Source: Chitinophagales bacterium (GTDB lineage: Bacteria > Bacteroidota > Bacteroidia > Chitinophagales > Chitinophagaceae). From it: DNA of 32,335 nt. Each line of letters starts with the position of its first letter. The stretch's first letter is position 1. Both the position numbers and the translations under genes were made by a program. Where the stretch lies: NCBI GenBank assembly GCA_015655015.1, contig JAATFV010000139.1, positions 1 to 32,335 on the forward strand, read 5' to 3'. Under the pieces are notes generated by a model. That model saw nothing but the letters and a program-made list of their open reading frames with translations, did no database searches and was not told where the DNA came from. This document shows, piece after piece, positions 24,101 through 32,335 of the stretch.

Positions 24101-24151
24101 GCTTACCCAAGATACAGGACCTTCCTGGTCGGCTTTAAATTAGGGATATAA
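21113..24151 (+). CDS. SusC/RagA-type TonB-dependent outer-membrane transporter
   Basis: This protein imports glycan fragments across the outer membrane using TonB energy. Its 1012 aa are normal for SusC. There is a signal peptide (1-21, ending CALHTIAQQ). A carboxypeptidase-D-like regulatory domain (about 24-105) is followed by the family motif VVIGYGKEKRADLTSSVSSI (about 108-127) and the plug (NIRGLNSIS, GPLFVVDGV, IESIDILKDAAAAGIYGSRA). The remainder is a 22-strand barrel with the typical loop DLNHDGKITPQDQTIVG (about 830) and an aromatic C-terminus (FLVGFKLGI). SusD starts 17 nt later, and the whole string of genes to galM is probably one operon under the divergent AraC regulator. Confidence 0.96.
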   Translation: MRKLFILFMVCTCCALHTIAQQRQIQGVVEDAASLNPLPLATINVKAPGVPASTKLTDSKGKFSFSAVPGTVLEVSYAGYKSRQVTVKNDTASFTILLESSSNLGDIVVIGYGKEKRADLTSSVSSISSKDLNELPVTNLAAAMASRAPGVEVHTEGYAPGSGNSINIRGLNSISQSEGPLFVVDGVALTGDIRDINPNDIESIDILKDAAAAGIYGSRAAAGVVIVTTKHGKAGVATIDFNMYYGIQTMNSPYHMLDSKNYAQLRRVASFDGDPITYPLNTDTADKKIFNQYELQNIANGYKTYDWTKAVTRRAAPMQNYSIGISNGVGKSKVYFSGNYLNQAGIIINTGYTKYDGHFSIESDIRQGIKLGGTVNMDHYLVKGVNASTYLQSLTQSPLMPIFDSTGAPLVITDNSTGTLTINNPMTSALYSIANYSATRTFGNLYLEITPIRNLVLRSSIGADLNNGENDTYDPRNTGAGFFTNGSAEVYNTKSTDVLWENTATYTLSKGDHDLNLLGGATYERRENIAMDMKGQQFPTDLLTFKNMGSAGIKTQDNTNYDGWTVQSFLARAIYKYKQRYILNLTGRRDGSSRFGPDNRYGFFPSASVAWRIIEEPFLGYKLKTVLSDWKLRASYGIIGNQNLPYDAIYTRYNNAQYPFNGANATSGYQIGGTAGNPSLEWERQHQTNLGMDIAFLSNRVSLSVDVYNKNISSLLLPFTLAPSSGFSNEQINVAAMNTKGIDINFQATPIKTKNFEWQMTFNWSKYKSKITSLFPGRDSISLSLRVGQPPSGVLVNYVYDGLYQEGDDFSLNPNGKPGDVRVKDLNHDGKITPQDQTIVGYTIPKGWGGFWNYFRYKSVVLTVLTSYEYGQQLNNLPATNLSYYNSGFGTQGNVTKEGGNYWTTTNTHTNIPRPNIYGTSLKPIPGGPGQGTSYSIQNGDYIRIKSLSLGYDLPGSWTQKFKGRNMNVYFQATEPFLFTKYKGLDPDNGNPSQLEAYPRYRTFLVGFKLGI

Positions 24152-24168
24152 CCGTTAAAATTATTGTT

Positions 24169-25743
24169 ATGAAAGAATCGAACTTATATATATCAAAAGC
24201 AGGTCTGGTAGCTTCGCTCGCGGCCCTGCTGCTCTTTGCCGCCGGCTGCAAAAAAGTATTGGACTATACGCCGGAAGTGTTCGTCGGTCAGACCCAGGTG
24301 TTCAAGGACCAGGCCGGCGCAACGGCTGCCGTAACAGGCATCTACACGCAGCTGCAAACCCTGAAGAAATCCGATTACGCGCTGATCGGTATCGTAGGCA
24401 CCGATGAAGCACGTTGCACTTACCAGTCGCAAGGGTATGGCGATTATTACCAGAACATTACCGGCCTGGATGTATACGATCTTAAATTCGGCAGCCAGAA
24501 CTACCAGGTATCGGGGTTCTGGACGGATTGCTACCTGGGGATCGCCAACGCGAATTCCGCCATCCTGGGCATTCCGGGAGCCAGCATCGCAGATCCCACG
24601 GTGAAAAGCCGGCTGCTGGGAGAGTCAAAATTCATGCGGGCGCTCTTTTATTTTTACCTGGTGCAGCTGTACGGAGATATTCCGTTGCGCACTGAAACAA
24701 CCCCCTTCTCCGCAGGGGTCAAACGTACTCCGGCTGCAGATGTATATGCTCAAATTGTCAGCGACCTTCAATTCGCCATCGCCAATCTATGGGCTAAGAG
24801 CAAGACGCCCGATGCCGGAAGGGCTACCGTGGAAGCAGCTAAGGCATTGTTAGGGAAAGTCTATCTTACCATGGGGCAGTACAACGATGCCAAAACGAAT
24901 TTCGAGGATCTCATCAACAACAACAGTGTCACTTTACTCGCTGATTATTCCCAGCTGTTCGACGGTCAGCACGAGAACAATGCCGAGTCGCTGTTCGAGA
25001 TCCAGTATTCGACCGATCCCAACAATACCCAGGGCCTGCAAAATCTTTTTGGCTCCTATGCCGGGCCCGGCATCCCCGGCGAAGCTTTCACGATCCATAC
25101 GCCTGGTTATGGCGGTACCGTGGTCATGGCCACCGCTTATTATTCCGACACCGTCTTCGATCAGGCAAATGATAAAAGGTACCTGGTTTCCATCTGGCCG
25201 CACCGTTATGATGGCAACGGAGCTACTATGGACTGGTGGGTGGATCCGGGCTTGCCTACTATTAAGAAATATGATATCACCTCTTCGGATATCGATATCT
25301 CCAATTCCGGCAAGAACCTGTACTATCTGCGTGCGGCAGATGTCTACCTCATGTATTCGGAAGTATTGAATGAACTGGGACAAACGGCTCCCGCCCTGGC
25401 GCCCCTTAATAAAGTGCGTAACAGGGCCGGCCTGCAAAATCTGGAAGTCGCATGGGGGAGAACCCCGACACAGGCCGAGCTTAGGACGGAATTGCTGGAC
25501 GAGCGGATCCGGGAATTGGGCGGAGAAGGCTGGCGCTGGTTTGACCTGAAAAGGACCGGCACGCTGGTGGCAAGGGTACAGCTTCACAACAATCCAAGGG
25601 CTCACTATGTTCCCATCAATGGAGAGGGTGACGCTCATCCGGCACAGAATATCTCAGCTCAGAATAATTTGTATCCGATACCTTTGGCTGAATTGCAGAC
25701 TAACCAGGCCTTGTCTTTGACAGATCAGAACCCCGGCTACTAG
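24169..25743 (+). CDS. SusD/RagB-type glycan-binding lipoprotein
   Basis: SusD forms the surface lid of the SusC channel and captures oligosaccharides. This 524-aa protein has a lipoprotein signal peptide with Cys27 (LLFAAGCKK), so it is tethered to the outer membrane. Typical regions are the N-terminal TAAVTGIYTQLQ helix, GESKFMRALFYFYLVQLYGDIPL (about 147-169), the TPR-like AAKALLGKVYLTMGQYNDAKT and the C-terminal LLDERIRELGGEGWRWFDLKRTG. The end (LYPIPLAELQTNQ) is also standard. It lies 17 nt after SusC and 19 nt before the hydrolase gene. The ligand cannot be read, but the downstream enzymes suggest an alpha-galactose-containing glycan. Confidence 0.95.
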   Translation: MKESNLYISKAGLVASLAALLLFAAGCKKVLDYTPEVFVGQTQVFKDQAGATAAVTGIYTQLQTLKKSDYALIGIVGTDEARCTYQSQGYGDYYQNITGLDVYDLKFGSQNYQVSGFWTDCYLGIANANSAILGIPGASIADPTVKSRLLGESKFMRALFYFYLVQLYGDIPLRTETTPFSAGVKRTPAADVYAQIVSDLQFAIANLWAKSKTPDAGRATVEAAKALLGKVYLTMGQYNDAKTNFEDLINNNSVTLLADYSQLFDGQHENNAESLFEIQYSTDPNNTQGLQNLFGSYAGPGIPGEAFTIHTPGYGGTVVMATAYYSDTVFDQANDKRYLVSIWPHRYDGNGATMDWWVDPGLPTIKKYDITSSDIDISNSGKNLYYLRAADVYLMYSEVLNELGQTAPALAPLNKVRNRAGLQNLEVAWGRTPTQAELRTELLDERIRELGGEGWRWFDLKRTGTLVARVQLHNNPRAHYVPINGEGDAHPAQNISAQNNLYPIPLAELQTNQALSLTDQNPGY

Positions 25744-25762
25744 CCCCAATAAATTATTAAAA

Positions 25763-28186
25763 ATGCATTTTCGCCCTGTTCCATTTCTTGCATTCCTGTT
25801 CTTGCCCGGCCTGCTGCCGGCTCCGTCGCAAGCGCAGACGACCCATGAGTATAACGATAGCCTGGTCGTCTCTAACGGTAATGCCACCATTGTTGTAAAT
25901 AATGCTACCGGTAAGGTTGGTTACCGCTTTGCCGGCGGGACCTCGATCTCCAATACAGTAGCTTACATGCAGGATCTGAACGGGGAATATATCTGCTCGG
26001 CCGATTTCAGCCAGCATCCCTTCAGCACGGAATCCATACAGGATGAGTTTGGAACGGGTATGCGGATCAATCTACAGCATACGGATATCGCCCACCGCTT
26101 TGTTTTGCTGCAGCGGATCACCCTATACGGGGACCGGCCCCTGATTTTATTGGATGTACAGGCTATCAGCAAAGGAGGGAACAGTCTCCCGGTCGAAACC
26201 CGGAATATTTCCCCGCTGGCCGTGCTCCCTTCCCGGAGCGGCTCTTTGTTCATACCAGGCACCGAACCGCGTATCCTGGATATGCCTTTCGATAATGACG
26301 ACTGGGTTGGCGTCGTGGAACGTAAATGGGGAGTGGATCCGCCTCAGAGAGGAATCGGAACTGCTCAGACAGTAACCGGAGCTGCCCAGAATGGCGCCGG
26401 ACCTGCTCAGAAAGGAATCGAAGCTGCTCAGAAAGGAACCGGACCCGCTGGCGTTTCGGGCATCAGTTATGAGGTTTCCTCCATATACGACAATACTACC
26501 CTGTCCGGGCTTGTTATCGGCAGCCTGTCGCACGATTTCTGGAAGACGGGCATCGCCTACCGGGCCGCAGCAGACAAAGGATGGGTCGATTCCTTCACCG
26601 TTTTTGGCGGTGTCGCCACCCCGGACGATCCCTCCCTGCCGCATGCCTACGGAGGCCAGGATGGCACGCATGATCACATGCCCCATGGGACACAGCGAGG
26701 GGCTTCCGTTCAGTCACCGGTAATATACCTGGCTGGCGGCAGTGATGTGCGGGCCGCCTTTACAGGTTATGGCGAGGCCAATGCGCAATTGAACGGCCGG
26801 CTTTCCTGGAAAGGATATGCACCTGTCTACTGGAATAGTTTTGGCGTAGAAGGCGTGCTGGGCTACGAGAAAGTTATGATGCCGCCCGGCGTAGGAAAAA
26901 CTTCCGACTTTATTCATACCCTGTCCAATTTCAATAAATATGCAGCCCCCGTTCTGAGCATCGATTCCTATGATCAGGGAATTTATACCACCGAGCTCCT
27001 GGCCTCTCTGAGTAAATATGGAAAGAAACAGCACCAGCAGATGGGTTTCTATTTCATTCCTTTCGCCCTCTGGACCTGGAAGAACCAAATGGATCAGGCA
27101 AAACTTTCCGGCACTCCCTATAACCTGACGGATGTCGTGCTGAAAGACAGGGACAATAAGCCGATCGCCTACAAAGATGGCGACTGGGGAGCCTTTCCCC
27201 TGGACCCTACCCATCCCGGCACACGCCAACGGATCATCGGCGAATTGCTGAAGGCTAAAGCCATCAACGCCACTTTTCTCAAGATCGATTTCTTAACGGC
27301 CGGCGCCCTGGAATCTTCCTCGCGTTACGATCCTTCGGTACGCTCCGGCATTCAGGCATACAATCAGGGCATGAAGATGCTCAAACATCTGATCGATTCC
27401 ATCCTGGGATCGGATATCTTTATCACCCAGGCGATATCACCCCTCTTCCCTCATCAGTACGCACATACCCGCTTTGTCTCGACAGATGTGTATTCGCATC
27501 TCCGCGATGATGAGAAAGGGTTTCCGAACTGGGGCAGCACAGAGGCCAGCCTGGCGACAGGATCCCATATATGGTGGGTGCAGGGGACTCTCTGGCCTTA
27601 TACCAACCTGGATGTATGCGTCATGAAGAACTTTCAGAAAAATCCCGACCTCAGCGAACAGGAGATCAAAGTAAGGATCTATGCCATGATGGCAATGGGC
27701 AGCATCCTGGGAGACGGATCGGATTTCCGCCAGCCGCTGGCCGCAGAAAGAGCTAAAAAATTCCTGGATAATCCATCCATATGCGCTTTTTTCAGCCACC
27801 CCAGGGCTTTCACTCCGCTGCAGTTCGCCGACGGAGACAGCTTTGACCAGCAGCTGGCTTTTTATTTAAAGGCGGATAATTCGGATTTTAAGGCGGACAA
27901 TCCTGGGATCAATCCCATTACCGGCAATGCTGTCGTCTCCGTTGATTCAGGCAAGGGGGCGCCGCTGCATCCGACCATGTTGGCCCTGTTCAATTTCAGC
28001 AATAAGACGACATTCAGCAAGTCTTTCCGCCTGGAGACACTGGGCCTGACAAGTGGTAAATATCTGTTGAAAGACTTTATGACCGGGACGGTGCTGGGCA
28101 CTATTGAAAAAGATCAGGACTCTTTTTCCCTTACGGTTCCGGAAAAAGACGCTTATTTGTTGAAGATCATCCCTGTGACACCATGA
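25763..28186 (+). CDS. Secreted alpha-galactosidase-like glycoside hydrolase (clan GH-D type)
   Basis: This 807-aa protein has a signal peptide (to about residue 25, PSQAQ). A beta-sandwich N-terminal domain (about 28-330) is followed by a TIM barrel with features of GH27/GH36 enzymes. NATFLKIDFLTAG has the probable nucleophile Asp509, and RFVSTDVYSHL has the probable acid/base Asp575. A C-terminal beta domain (about 690-807) closes the protein. The family assignment rests on these motifs; GH31- or GH97-like enzymes are alternatives. Oddities are a Gly/Ala/Gln linker encoded by five 21-bp repeats (194-228) and a 21-bp-spaced duplication giving KADNSDFKADN. It lies 19 nt behind SusD, so it probably trims the imported glycan in the periplasm or at the surface. 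Confidence 0.65.
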   Translation: MHFRPVPFLAFLFLPGLLPAPSQAQTTHEYNDSLVVSNGNATIVVNNATGKVGYRFAGGTSISNTVAYMQDLNGEYICSADFSQHPFSTESIQDEFGTGMRINLQHTDIAHRFVLLQRITLYGDRPLILLDVQAISKGGNSLPVETRNISPLAVLPSRSGSLFIPGTEPRILDMPFDNDDWVGVVERKWGVDPPQRGIGTAQTVTGAAQNGAGPAQKGIEAAQKGTGPAGVSGISYEVSSIYDNTTLSGLVIGSLSHDFWKTGIAYRAAADKGWVDSFTVFGGVATPDDPSLPHAYGGQDGTHDHMPHGTQRGASVQSPVIYLAGGSDVRAAFTGYGEANAQLNGRLSWKGYAPVYWNSFGVEGVLGYEKVMMPPGVGKTSDFIHTLSNFNKYAAPVLSIDSYDQGIYTTELLASLSKYGKKQHQQMGFYFIPFALWTWKNQMDQAKLSGTPYNLTDVVLKDRDNKPIAYKDGDWGAFPLDPTHPGTRQRIIGELLKAKAINATFLKIDFLTAGALESSSRYDPSVRSGIQAYNQGMKMLKHLIDSILGSDIFITQAISPLFPHQYAHTRFVSTDVYSHLRDDEKGFPNWGSTEASLATGSHIWWVQGTLWPYTNLDVCVMKNFQKNPDLSEQEIKVRIYAMMAMGSILGDGSDFRQPLAAERAKKFLDNPSICAFFSHPRAFTPLQFADGDSFDQQLAFYLKADNSDFKADNPGINPITGNAVVSVDSGKGAPLHPTMLALFNFSNKTTFSKSFRLETLGLTSGKYLLKDFMTGTVLGTIEKDQDSFSLTVPEKDAYLLKIIPVTP
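26342..26446. repeat. Five 21-bp tandem repeats inside the hydrolase gene
   Basis: In-frame 21-bp units start at 26342, 26363, 26384, 26405 and 26426. They share [gc]c[tc]cag followed by a variable middle and then cgga or cgaa. They encode 7-residue units PQRGIGT, AQTVTGA, AQNGAGP, AQKGIEA and AQKGTGP within the N-terminal beta domain. Copies 4 and 5 are the most alike, which suggests the newest duplication. Confidence 0.88.
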
Positions 28187-28205
28187 ACAACGAAAATAAA
28201 TAGCT

Positions 28206-31200
28206 ATGGAAGTAAACGCATGGGTGGAAAAAATATCCATTCCCACCTACAAGATCGGCGCCCCTGAGAAAAACCCAATGTTCCTGGAAAAACGAGTTTA
28301 CCAGGGCAGCAGCGGAGTCGTATACCCGCATCCTGTGATCGAACAAATTGCCGACGAAAAGACCAGCCAGGAATATACAGGCGTATTCCTGGAGAATGAA
28401 TACCTGAAGATCCTGATCCTGCCGGAATTGGGCGGCAGGGTACAACGGGCGTATGATAAGGTGAGGCAGCGTGACTTCGTATATTACAACCAGGTCATCA
28501 AGCCCGCCCTGGTAGGCCTGGCCGGTCCCTGGATCTCCGGGGGAATAGAATTTAACTGGCCCCAGCATCACCGGCCCAGCACCTACAGCCCCATTGACTT
28601 CACCATCGAAGAAAATGCCGATGGCAGCAAAACGGTCTGGGTAAATGAAATAGAATTGATGTTCCGTACAAAAGGAATGGCCGGATTTACCCTGTACCCG
28701 GATAAGGCCTACCTGGAGATCAAAGGAAAATTATTCAATCGCACGCCTTTCCCCCAGACCTTTCTCTGGTGGGCCAACCCGGCGGTAAAAGTAAATGACG
28801 ATTACCAGTCCGTATTTCCCCCGGATGTATATGCCGTCTTCGACCACGGTAAAAGAGATGTCTCCGATTTCCCGATCGCTACCGGCACCTATTATAAAGT
28901 GAATTATGCACCCGGTACGGATATTTCCCGTTATGCCAATATCCCCGTACCTACTTCGTATATGGCTATCCGATCGAAATACGATTTCATGGGCTGTTAT
29001 GAGAACGATACCCGGGCAGGCATGCTGCACGTAGCCAATCACCATGTGTCACCGGGAAAGAAACAATGGACCTGGGGGAACAGCGATTTCGGACAGGCCT
29101 GGGACCGCAATCTCACAGATGAGGATGGCCCCTACATCGAGCTGATGACAGGTGTCTTCACCGACAACCAGCCTGATTTCTCCTGGCTGCAACCCAACGA
29201 GGAAAAGACCTTCGAGCAATACTTTATGCCTTATACACAGCTGGGTTTGGTTAAGAACGCCACCAAAGAGGCAATGCTCAACCTGGAATGGGAAGGAGAG
29301 AAGCTGATCATAAAAGTGTATGCCACCGCCATATACAAAGATGCCCGGGTGAGCGTGTTTAAAAAAGATGAGCTGATAAAAGAATATGCGGCAACGATCT
29401 CTCCCTATGAGGTCTTCGATCAATCCCTGACACCCGGGGAAAAAGGATTACCCGAAGACTGGAAAGTAGTCGTCACAGACAGCGATGGAAATATCCTGGT
29501 AGGGTATCGGCCCGATGCCGAACTAAAAAAAGAGGTCCCTTCTCCGGCTACCGCCGCTAAGCTGCCCGCTGAGATCGAACAAATAGAGGATCTCTACCTC
29601 AACGGACTCCATCTCGAACAATACCGGCATGCTACTTTTAATCCCGTTGACTATTATGAAGAGGCCCTGAGAAGAAGTCCCGGGGACGTCCGTTGCAACA
29701 ATGCCATGGGCCTGCTGCTGCTGCGGAGAGGACAATTTGAAAAGGCCGAACCCTATTTCCGGAAAGCTATTCAGACCCTCACGCAACGCAATCCCAACCC
29801 CTATGACGGAGAACCTTATTACAATCTCGGATGGTCGTTGAAGCTTCAAGGCAAAATGGACGAAGCGTACGCAGCTTTTTATAAAGCCACCTGGAACGAC
29901 GCCTGGCAACATAGCGGATTTCTGGCCCTGGCCAGGATCGCCTCCGCGAAAAAGAATTGGAAAGACGCGCTGTCCCTGGCGGAAAAGTCCCTGGTCCGCA
30001 ACTATCATAGCCCTGTGACCCGCCAGCTGAAAGCAGCCTTATTGCGAAAGACCTGTTCAGCGTCGGCAGGATCCGGCTCCGCAAATACCGGCGCCGGTTC
30101 CACACAAACGAACATCAGCATACGCCTGGCCTTCCTGCAGGAGACCCTGAAGATCGATCCGTTCAATTTTGGCAGTCTCTTCGAAAGCTGGCTGCTGTAC
30201 AAAGAACCAAAAGATACTTCCTCCGCTGCGGCCGCATTATCAACCATGAAACTAATTATGCGGGACTCCGTGCAGAACTACCTGGAACTGTCACTTGACT
30301 ACGCCCAGGCAGGAATGTATGAAGAGGCTGGAATGGTGCTGGATATCTTCAGCGAAGGCAAACAGCAATTGCCGACCCTCATACCTTACTACAAGGGATG
30401 GTTTGCGGTAAAGGACAATCGTACCAACGACGCCCTGGCCTTCTACAAGGAGGCCGCCCGGCAGAGCCCGGACTTATGCTTCCCGAATAAAATAGAGGAA
30501 GTCCTGATCCTGCAAAGCGCCCTGTTGCTCAACCCGGCAGATGCGAGAGCCCATTACTACCTGGGAAATTTCTGGTATGATAAAAGACAATATCCGGAGG
30601 CCATCGCCTGCTGGAAGGAGTCTGTCCGCCTGGACGATCGTTTTCCCACCGTTTTCCGCAATCTTTCCCTGGCGGCTTATAACAAGCTGGGTGAAAAAGA
30701 GCAGTCGATGAAGTATATGGAGACGGCCTTCCGGCTCGACCCCTCCGACTCCCGCGTATTGATGGAGCTGGACCAGCTATATAAGATCAGCGGCCATCCT
30801 TTCGCAGAGAGATTGGACCGGTTGGAAAAATATCCGCTGCTGGTCACGGAAAGAGACGATCTCTACCTGGAAAGAGTTACCCTGTACAATAATCTTCAGC
30901 AATATGCAACAGCGAAGGGGCTATTGGCGGCACGGAAATTTCATCCCTGGGAAGGGGGCGAAGGGAAGGTCGTAGGCCAGTACCTGCTCTGCCATATTGA
31001 GCTGGCAAAACAGGCCCTGGCACAACGCGATTTCCAACAGGCCTTCGATCTGCTGTCGGCCACACAGTCCTACCCGGTCAACCTGGGCGAAGGCAAGCTC
31101 TACGGAGCGCCCGAAAATGATATTAATTATTTGCTAGGCTGTGTATATGAAGGCTGGGGCCAACAGGAGAAAGCCCGGGAGAAGTTCCGGGCAGCGACCA

Positions 31201-31610
31201 CCGGGAATAGCACGCCCGTACAGGCGATCTATTACAATGATCCCCAACCGGATAAAATTATCTACCAGGCCCTGGCCTGGTGGAAGCTCGGGGAGCCGGA
31301 GAAGGCCCGGGATATCTTCGAAAAGTTTATTGAGTTTGGCCGGCAGCATATGAACGACAGGATCACCATCGATTATTTTGCTGTCTCGCTCCCGGATATG
31401 CTGGTCTTTGACCAGGATATCAATGGACGTAACAAAACGCATTGTAATTACCTGATCGGCCTGGGGTATCTGGGGCTGGGCGATTATACTACGGCGGAAA
31501 AAATGCTGAAGGAAGTCATTCAGTCGGATATCAATCACCAGGGCGCCGCCATTTATTTACATATGTTCCCTTTCTTTAATGTAGCGTTTAAACAGGATTT
31601 GGCATGTTGA
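28206..31610 (+). CDS. Cytoplasmic DUF5107/TPR protein
   Basis: This large protein (1134 aa) has no signal peptide. The N-terminal part (about 10-340) matches DUF5107: FLENEYLKILILPELGGRV, GGIEFNWPQHHRPSTYSP, FLWWANPAVKVNDDYQ, KKQWTWGNSDFGQAWDRNLTD and GPYIELMTGVFTDNQPDFSW. This region has the look of the aldose-epimerase/hydrolase beta-supersandwich fold. From about residue 470 to the end it is TPR repeats (YYNLGWSLKLQGKMDEAYAAFYKA, AHYYLGNFWYDKRQYPEAIACWKESV). A Ser/Gly/Ala-rich insertion lies at about 617-637. It lies 19 nt after the hydrolase, and the last codons overlap galM by 7 nt. The activity is not known to me; sugar binding or hydrolysis in the cytoplasm is plausible. Confidence 0.85.
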   Translation: MEVNAWVEKISIPTYKIGAPEKNPMFLEKRVYQGSSGVVYPHPVIEQIADEKTSQEYTGVFLENEYLKILILPELGGRVQRAYDKVRQRDFVYYNQVIKPALVGLAGPWISGGIEFNWPQHHRPSTYSPIDFTIEENADGSKTVWVNEIELMFRTKGMAGFTLYPDKAYLEIKGKLFNRTPFPQTFLWWANPAVKVNDDYQSVFPPDVYAVFDHGKRDVSDFPIATGTYYKVNYAPGTDISRYANIPVPTSYMAIRSKYDFMGCYENDTRAGMLHVANHHVSPGKKQWTWGNSDFGQAWDRNLTDEDGPYIELMTGVFTDNQPDFSWLQPNEEKTFEQYFMPYTQLGLVKNATKEAMLNLEWEGEKLIIKVYATAIYKDARVSVFKKDELIKEYAATISPYEVFDQSLTPGEKGLPEDWKVVVTDSDGNILVGYRPDAELKKEVPSPATAAKLPAEIEQIEDLYLNGLHLEQYRHATFNPVDYYEEALRRSPGDVRCNNAMGLLLLRRGQFEKAEPYFRKAIQTLTQRNPNPYDGEPYYNLGWSLKLQGKMDEAYAAFYKATWNDAWQHSGFLALARIASAKKNWKDALSLAEKSLVRNYHSPVTRQLKAALLRKTCSASAGSGSANTGAGSTQTNISIRLAFLQETLKIDPFNFGSLFESWLLYKEPKDTSSAAAALSTMKLIMRDSVQNYLELSLDYAQAGMYEEAGMVLDIFSEGKQQLPTLIPYYKGWFAVKDNRTNDALAFYKEAARQSPDLCFPNKIEEVLILQSALLLNPADARAHYYLGNFWYDKRQYPEAIACWKESVRLDDRFPTVFRNLSLAAYNKLGEKEQSMKYMETAFRLDPSDSRVLMELDQLYKISGHPFAERLDRLEKYPLLVTERDDLYLERVTLYNNLQQYATAKGLLAARKFHPWEGGEGKVVGQYLLCHIELAKQALAQRDFQQAFDLLSATQSYPVNLGEGKLYGAPENDINYLLGCVYEGWGQQEKAREKFRAATTGNSTPVQAIYYNDPQPDKIIYQALAWWKLGEPEKARDIFEKFIEFGRQHMNDRITIDYFAVSLPDMLVFDQDINGRNKTHCNYLIGLGYLGLGDYTTAEKMLKEVIQSDINHQGAAIYLHMFPFFNVAFKQDLAC

Positions 31611-32335
31611 GATCTGCACAGGAACTTTCTTCCGCTTCTTATTCCAGTACCCTTTATGACAATAGGAAGGGTAAGGATGTCTATTGGATCACTCTCCGGA
31701 ATGGGGACACCGTTATCCGCATCACCAATCTGGGGTGCATTATTACGTCCATTCTTACACCGGACAGGGAAGGTGTGCGAAAGAATATCGTGGCGGGTTT
31801 TGAGGAGCCGGGAGATTATGAGCACAACCCTTATTATTTTGGCTGCGTCGTGGGAAGGACGATCAACCGGATAGGAAGAGGAAAATTCACCCTGGACGGC
31901 CGCATTGTTCAGCTGTCGCAGAATGACAGTGGCAATCACCTTCACGGAGGTTTCGAAGGATTCGATAAAAAAATATGGGATCTGACAGAGGTGATCCACA
32001 GGGAAGGAAAAGTTGGGGTTGTCTTCTCTTATACCAGCCGGGACGGAGAGGAAGGATATCCGGGCAACCTGCAGGCACAGGTGAAATATGTATTGGACCC
32101 CGAGAATAAATTACTGATGGAGTATCGGGCTGTTTCGGACAAAAAGACCCCGGTAAATCTTTCCAATCATTCTTATTTCAACCTGACCGGCTTTGACAAT
32201 CCGCTGATCACCGATCATCTTTTAACGATCCACGCGAAAGAGTACACCGAAAAGAATGAGCACAATCTCCCTACCGGCAACATTCTTCCGCTCTCCGGAA
32301 CTCCGCTGGATTTTTCCACACCTAAAAAGATCGGA
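31604..32335 (+). CDS. galM: Aldose 1-epimerase (galactose mutarotase), cut by the window end
   Basis: Mutarotase interconverts the alpha and beta anomers of galactose or glucose so that the sugar can enter the Leloir pathway. The 244 residues present show the family landmarks: VIRITNLGCIITSILTPDREG (about 39-59), YYFGCVVGRTINRIGRGKF, GNHLHGGFEGFDKKIW (His112, His114) and the catalytic-site NHSYFNLTG (His189). The catalytic Glu and the C-terminus lie beyond 32335. The ATG overlaps the DUF5107 stop by 7 nt, a sign of translational coupling. There is no signal peptide, so it acts in the cytoplasm, consistent with processing of the sugar released by the upstream hydrolase. Confidence 0.93.
   Translation, partial: MLRSAQELSSASYSSTLYDNRKGKDVYWITLRNGDTVIRITNLGCIITSILTPDREGVRKNIVAGFEEPGDYEHNPYYFGCVVGRTINRIGRGKFTLDGRIVQLSQNDSGNHLHGGFEGFDKKIWDLTEVIHREGKVGVVFSYTSRDGEEGYPGNLQAQVKYVLDPENKLLMEYRAVSDKKTPVNLSNHSYFNLTGFDNPLITDHLLTIHAKEYTEKNEHNLPTGNILPLSGTPLDFSTPKKIG

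Overview
The window looks like a chromosome segment of a Bacteroidota bacterium, most likely a relative of Chitinophaga (Chitinophagaceae). The evidence is a SusC/SusD pair, a protein with a type IX secretion (T9SS) C-terminal sorting domain, Bacteroidota-style promoter traces (TTTG / TAnnTTTG) without clear Shine-Dalgarno sites, and a base composition near 50% GC in most genes. No rRNA, tRNA, CRISPR array, transposase or integrase was seen. The assignment rests on reading protein motifs only.

Layout. 1-8 kb: a secreted glycoside hydrolase family 8 enzyme (-), a 3-hydroxyisobutyrate dehydrogenase-like oxidoreductase (+), a Kelch-type lipoprotein (+), a T9SS-exported protein with two duplicated PA14-like modules (-) and a class A penicillin-binding protein (-). 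8.5-14.7 kb: an ammonium transporter with its own terminator, then a tight five-gene operon kaiC - kaiB - kaiB - PAS histidine kinase - REC-only response regulator, then a YdcF-family gene. 14.7-17 kb: polyphosphate kinase (-). 17-19.9 kb: an AT-richer block with a small unknown protein, an XRE regulator preceded by a perfect palindrome, and an overlapping ATPase/HNH pair resembling the Septu (PtuA/PtuB) anti-phage system. 19.9-32.3 kb: an AraC regulator divergent from a carbohydrate-use operon of SusC, SusD, an alpha-galactosidase-like hydrolase, a cytoplasmic DUF5107/TPR protein and galactose mutarotase (cut by the window end).

How the genes work together. The Kai cluster encodes an ATPase, two KaiB-like partners and a soluble two-component pair, but no KaiA and no DNA-binding output. 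It looks like a KaiA-less timer or stress-signalling module. The ATPase/HNH pair is probably a self-regulated defence unit acquired horizontally. The final operon binds, imports and hydrolyses a glycan, probably one containing alpha-galactose, and passes the released sugar to mutarotase.

A window-wide oddity is the set of short tandem minisatellites with units of 15, 19, 21, 22 and 24 bp. Two lie in intergenic gaps, one abuts a stop codon, and three lie inside genes, always as multiples of three in linker-like segments (GH8, Ppk1, the alpha-galactosidase-like enzyme).
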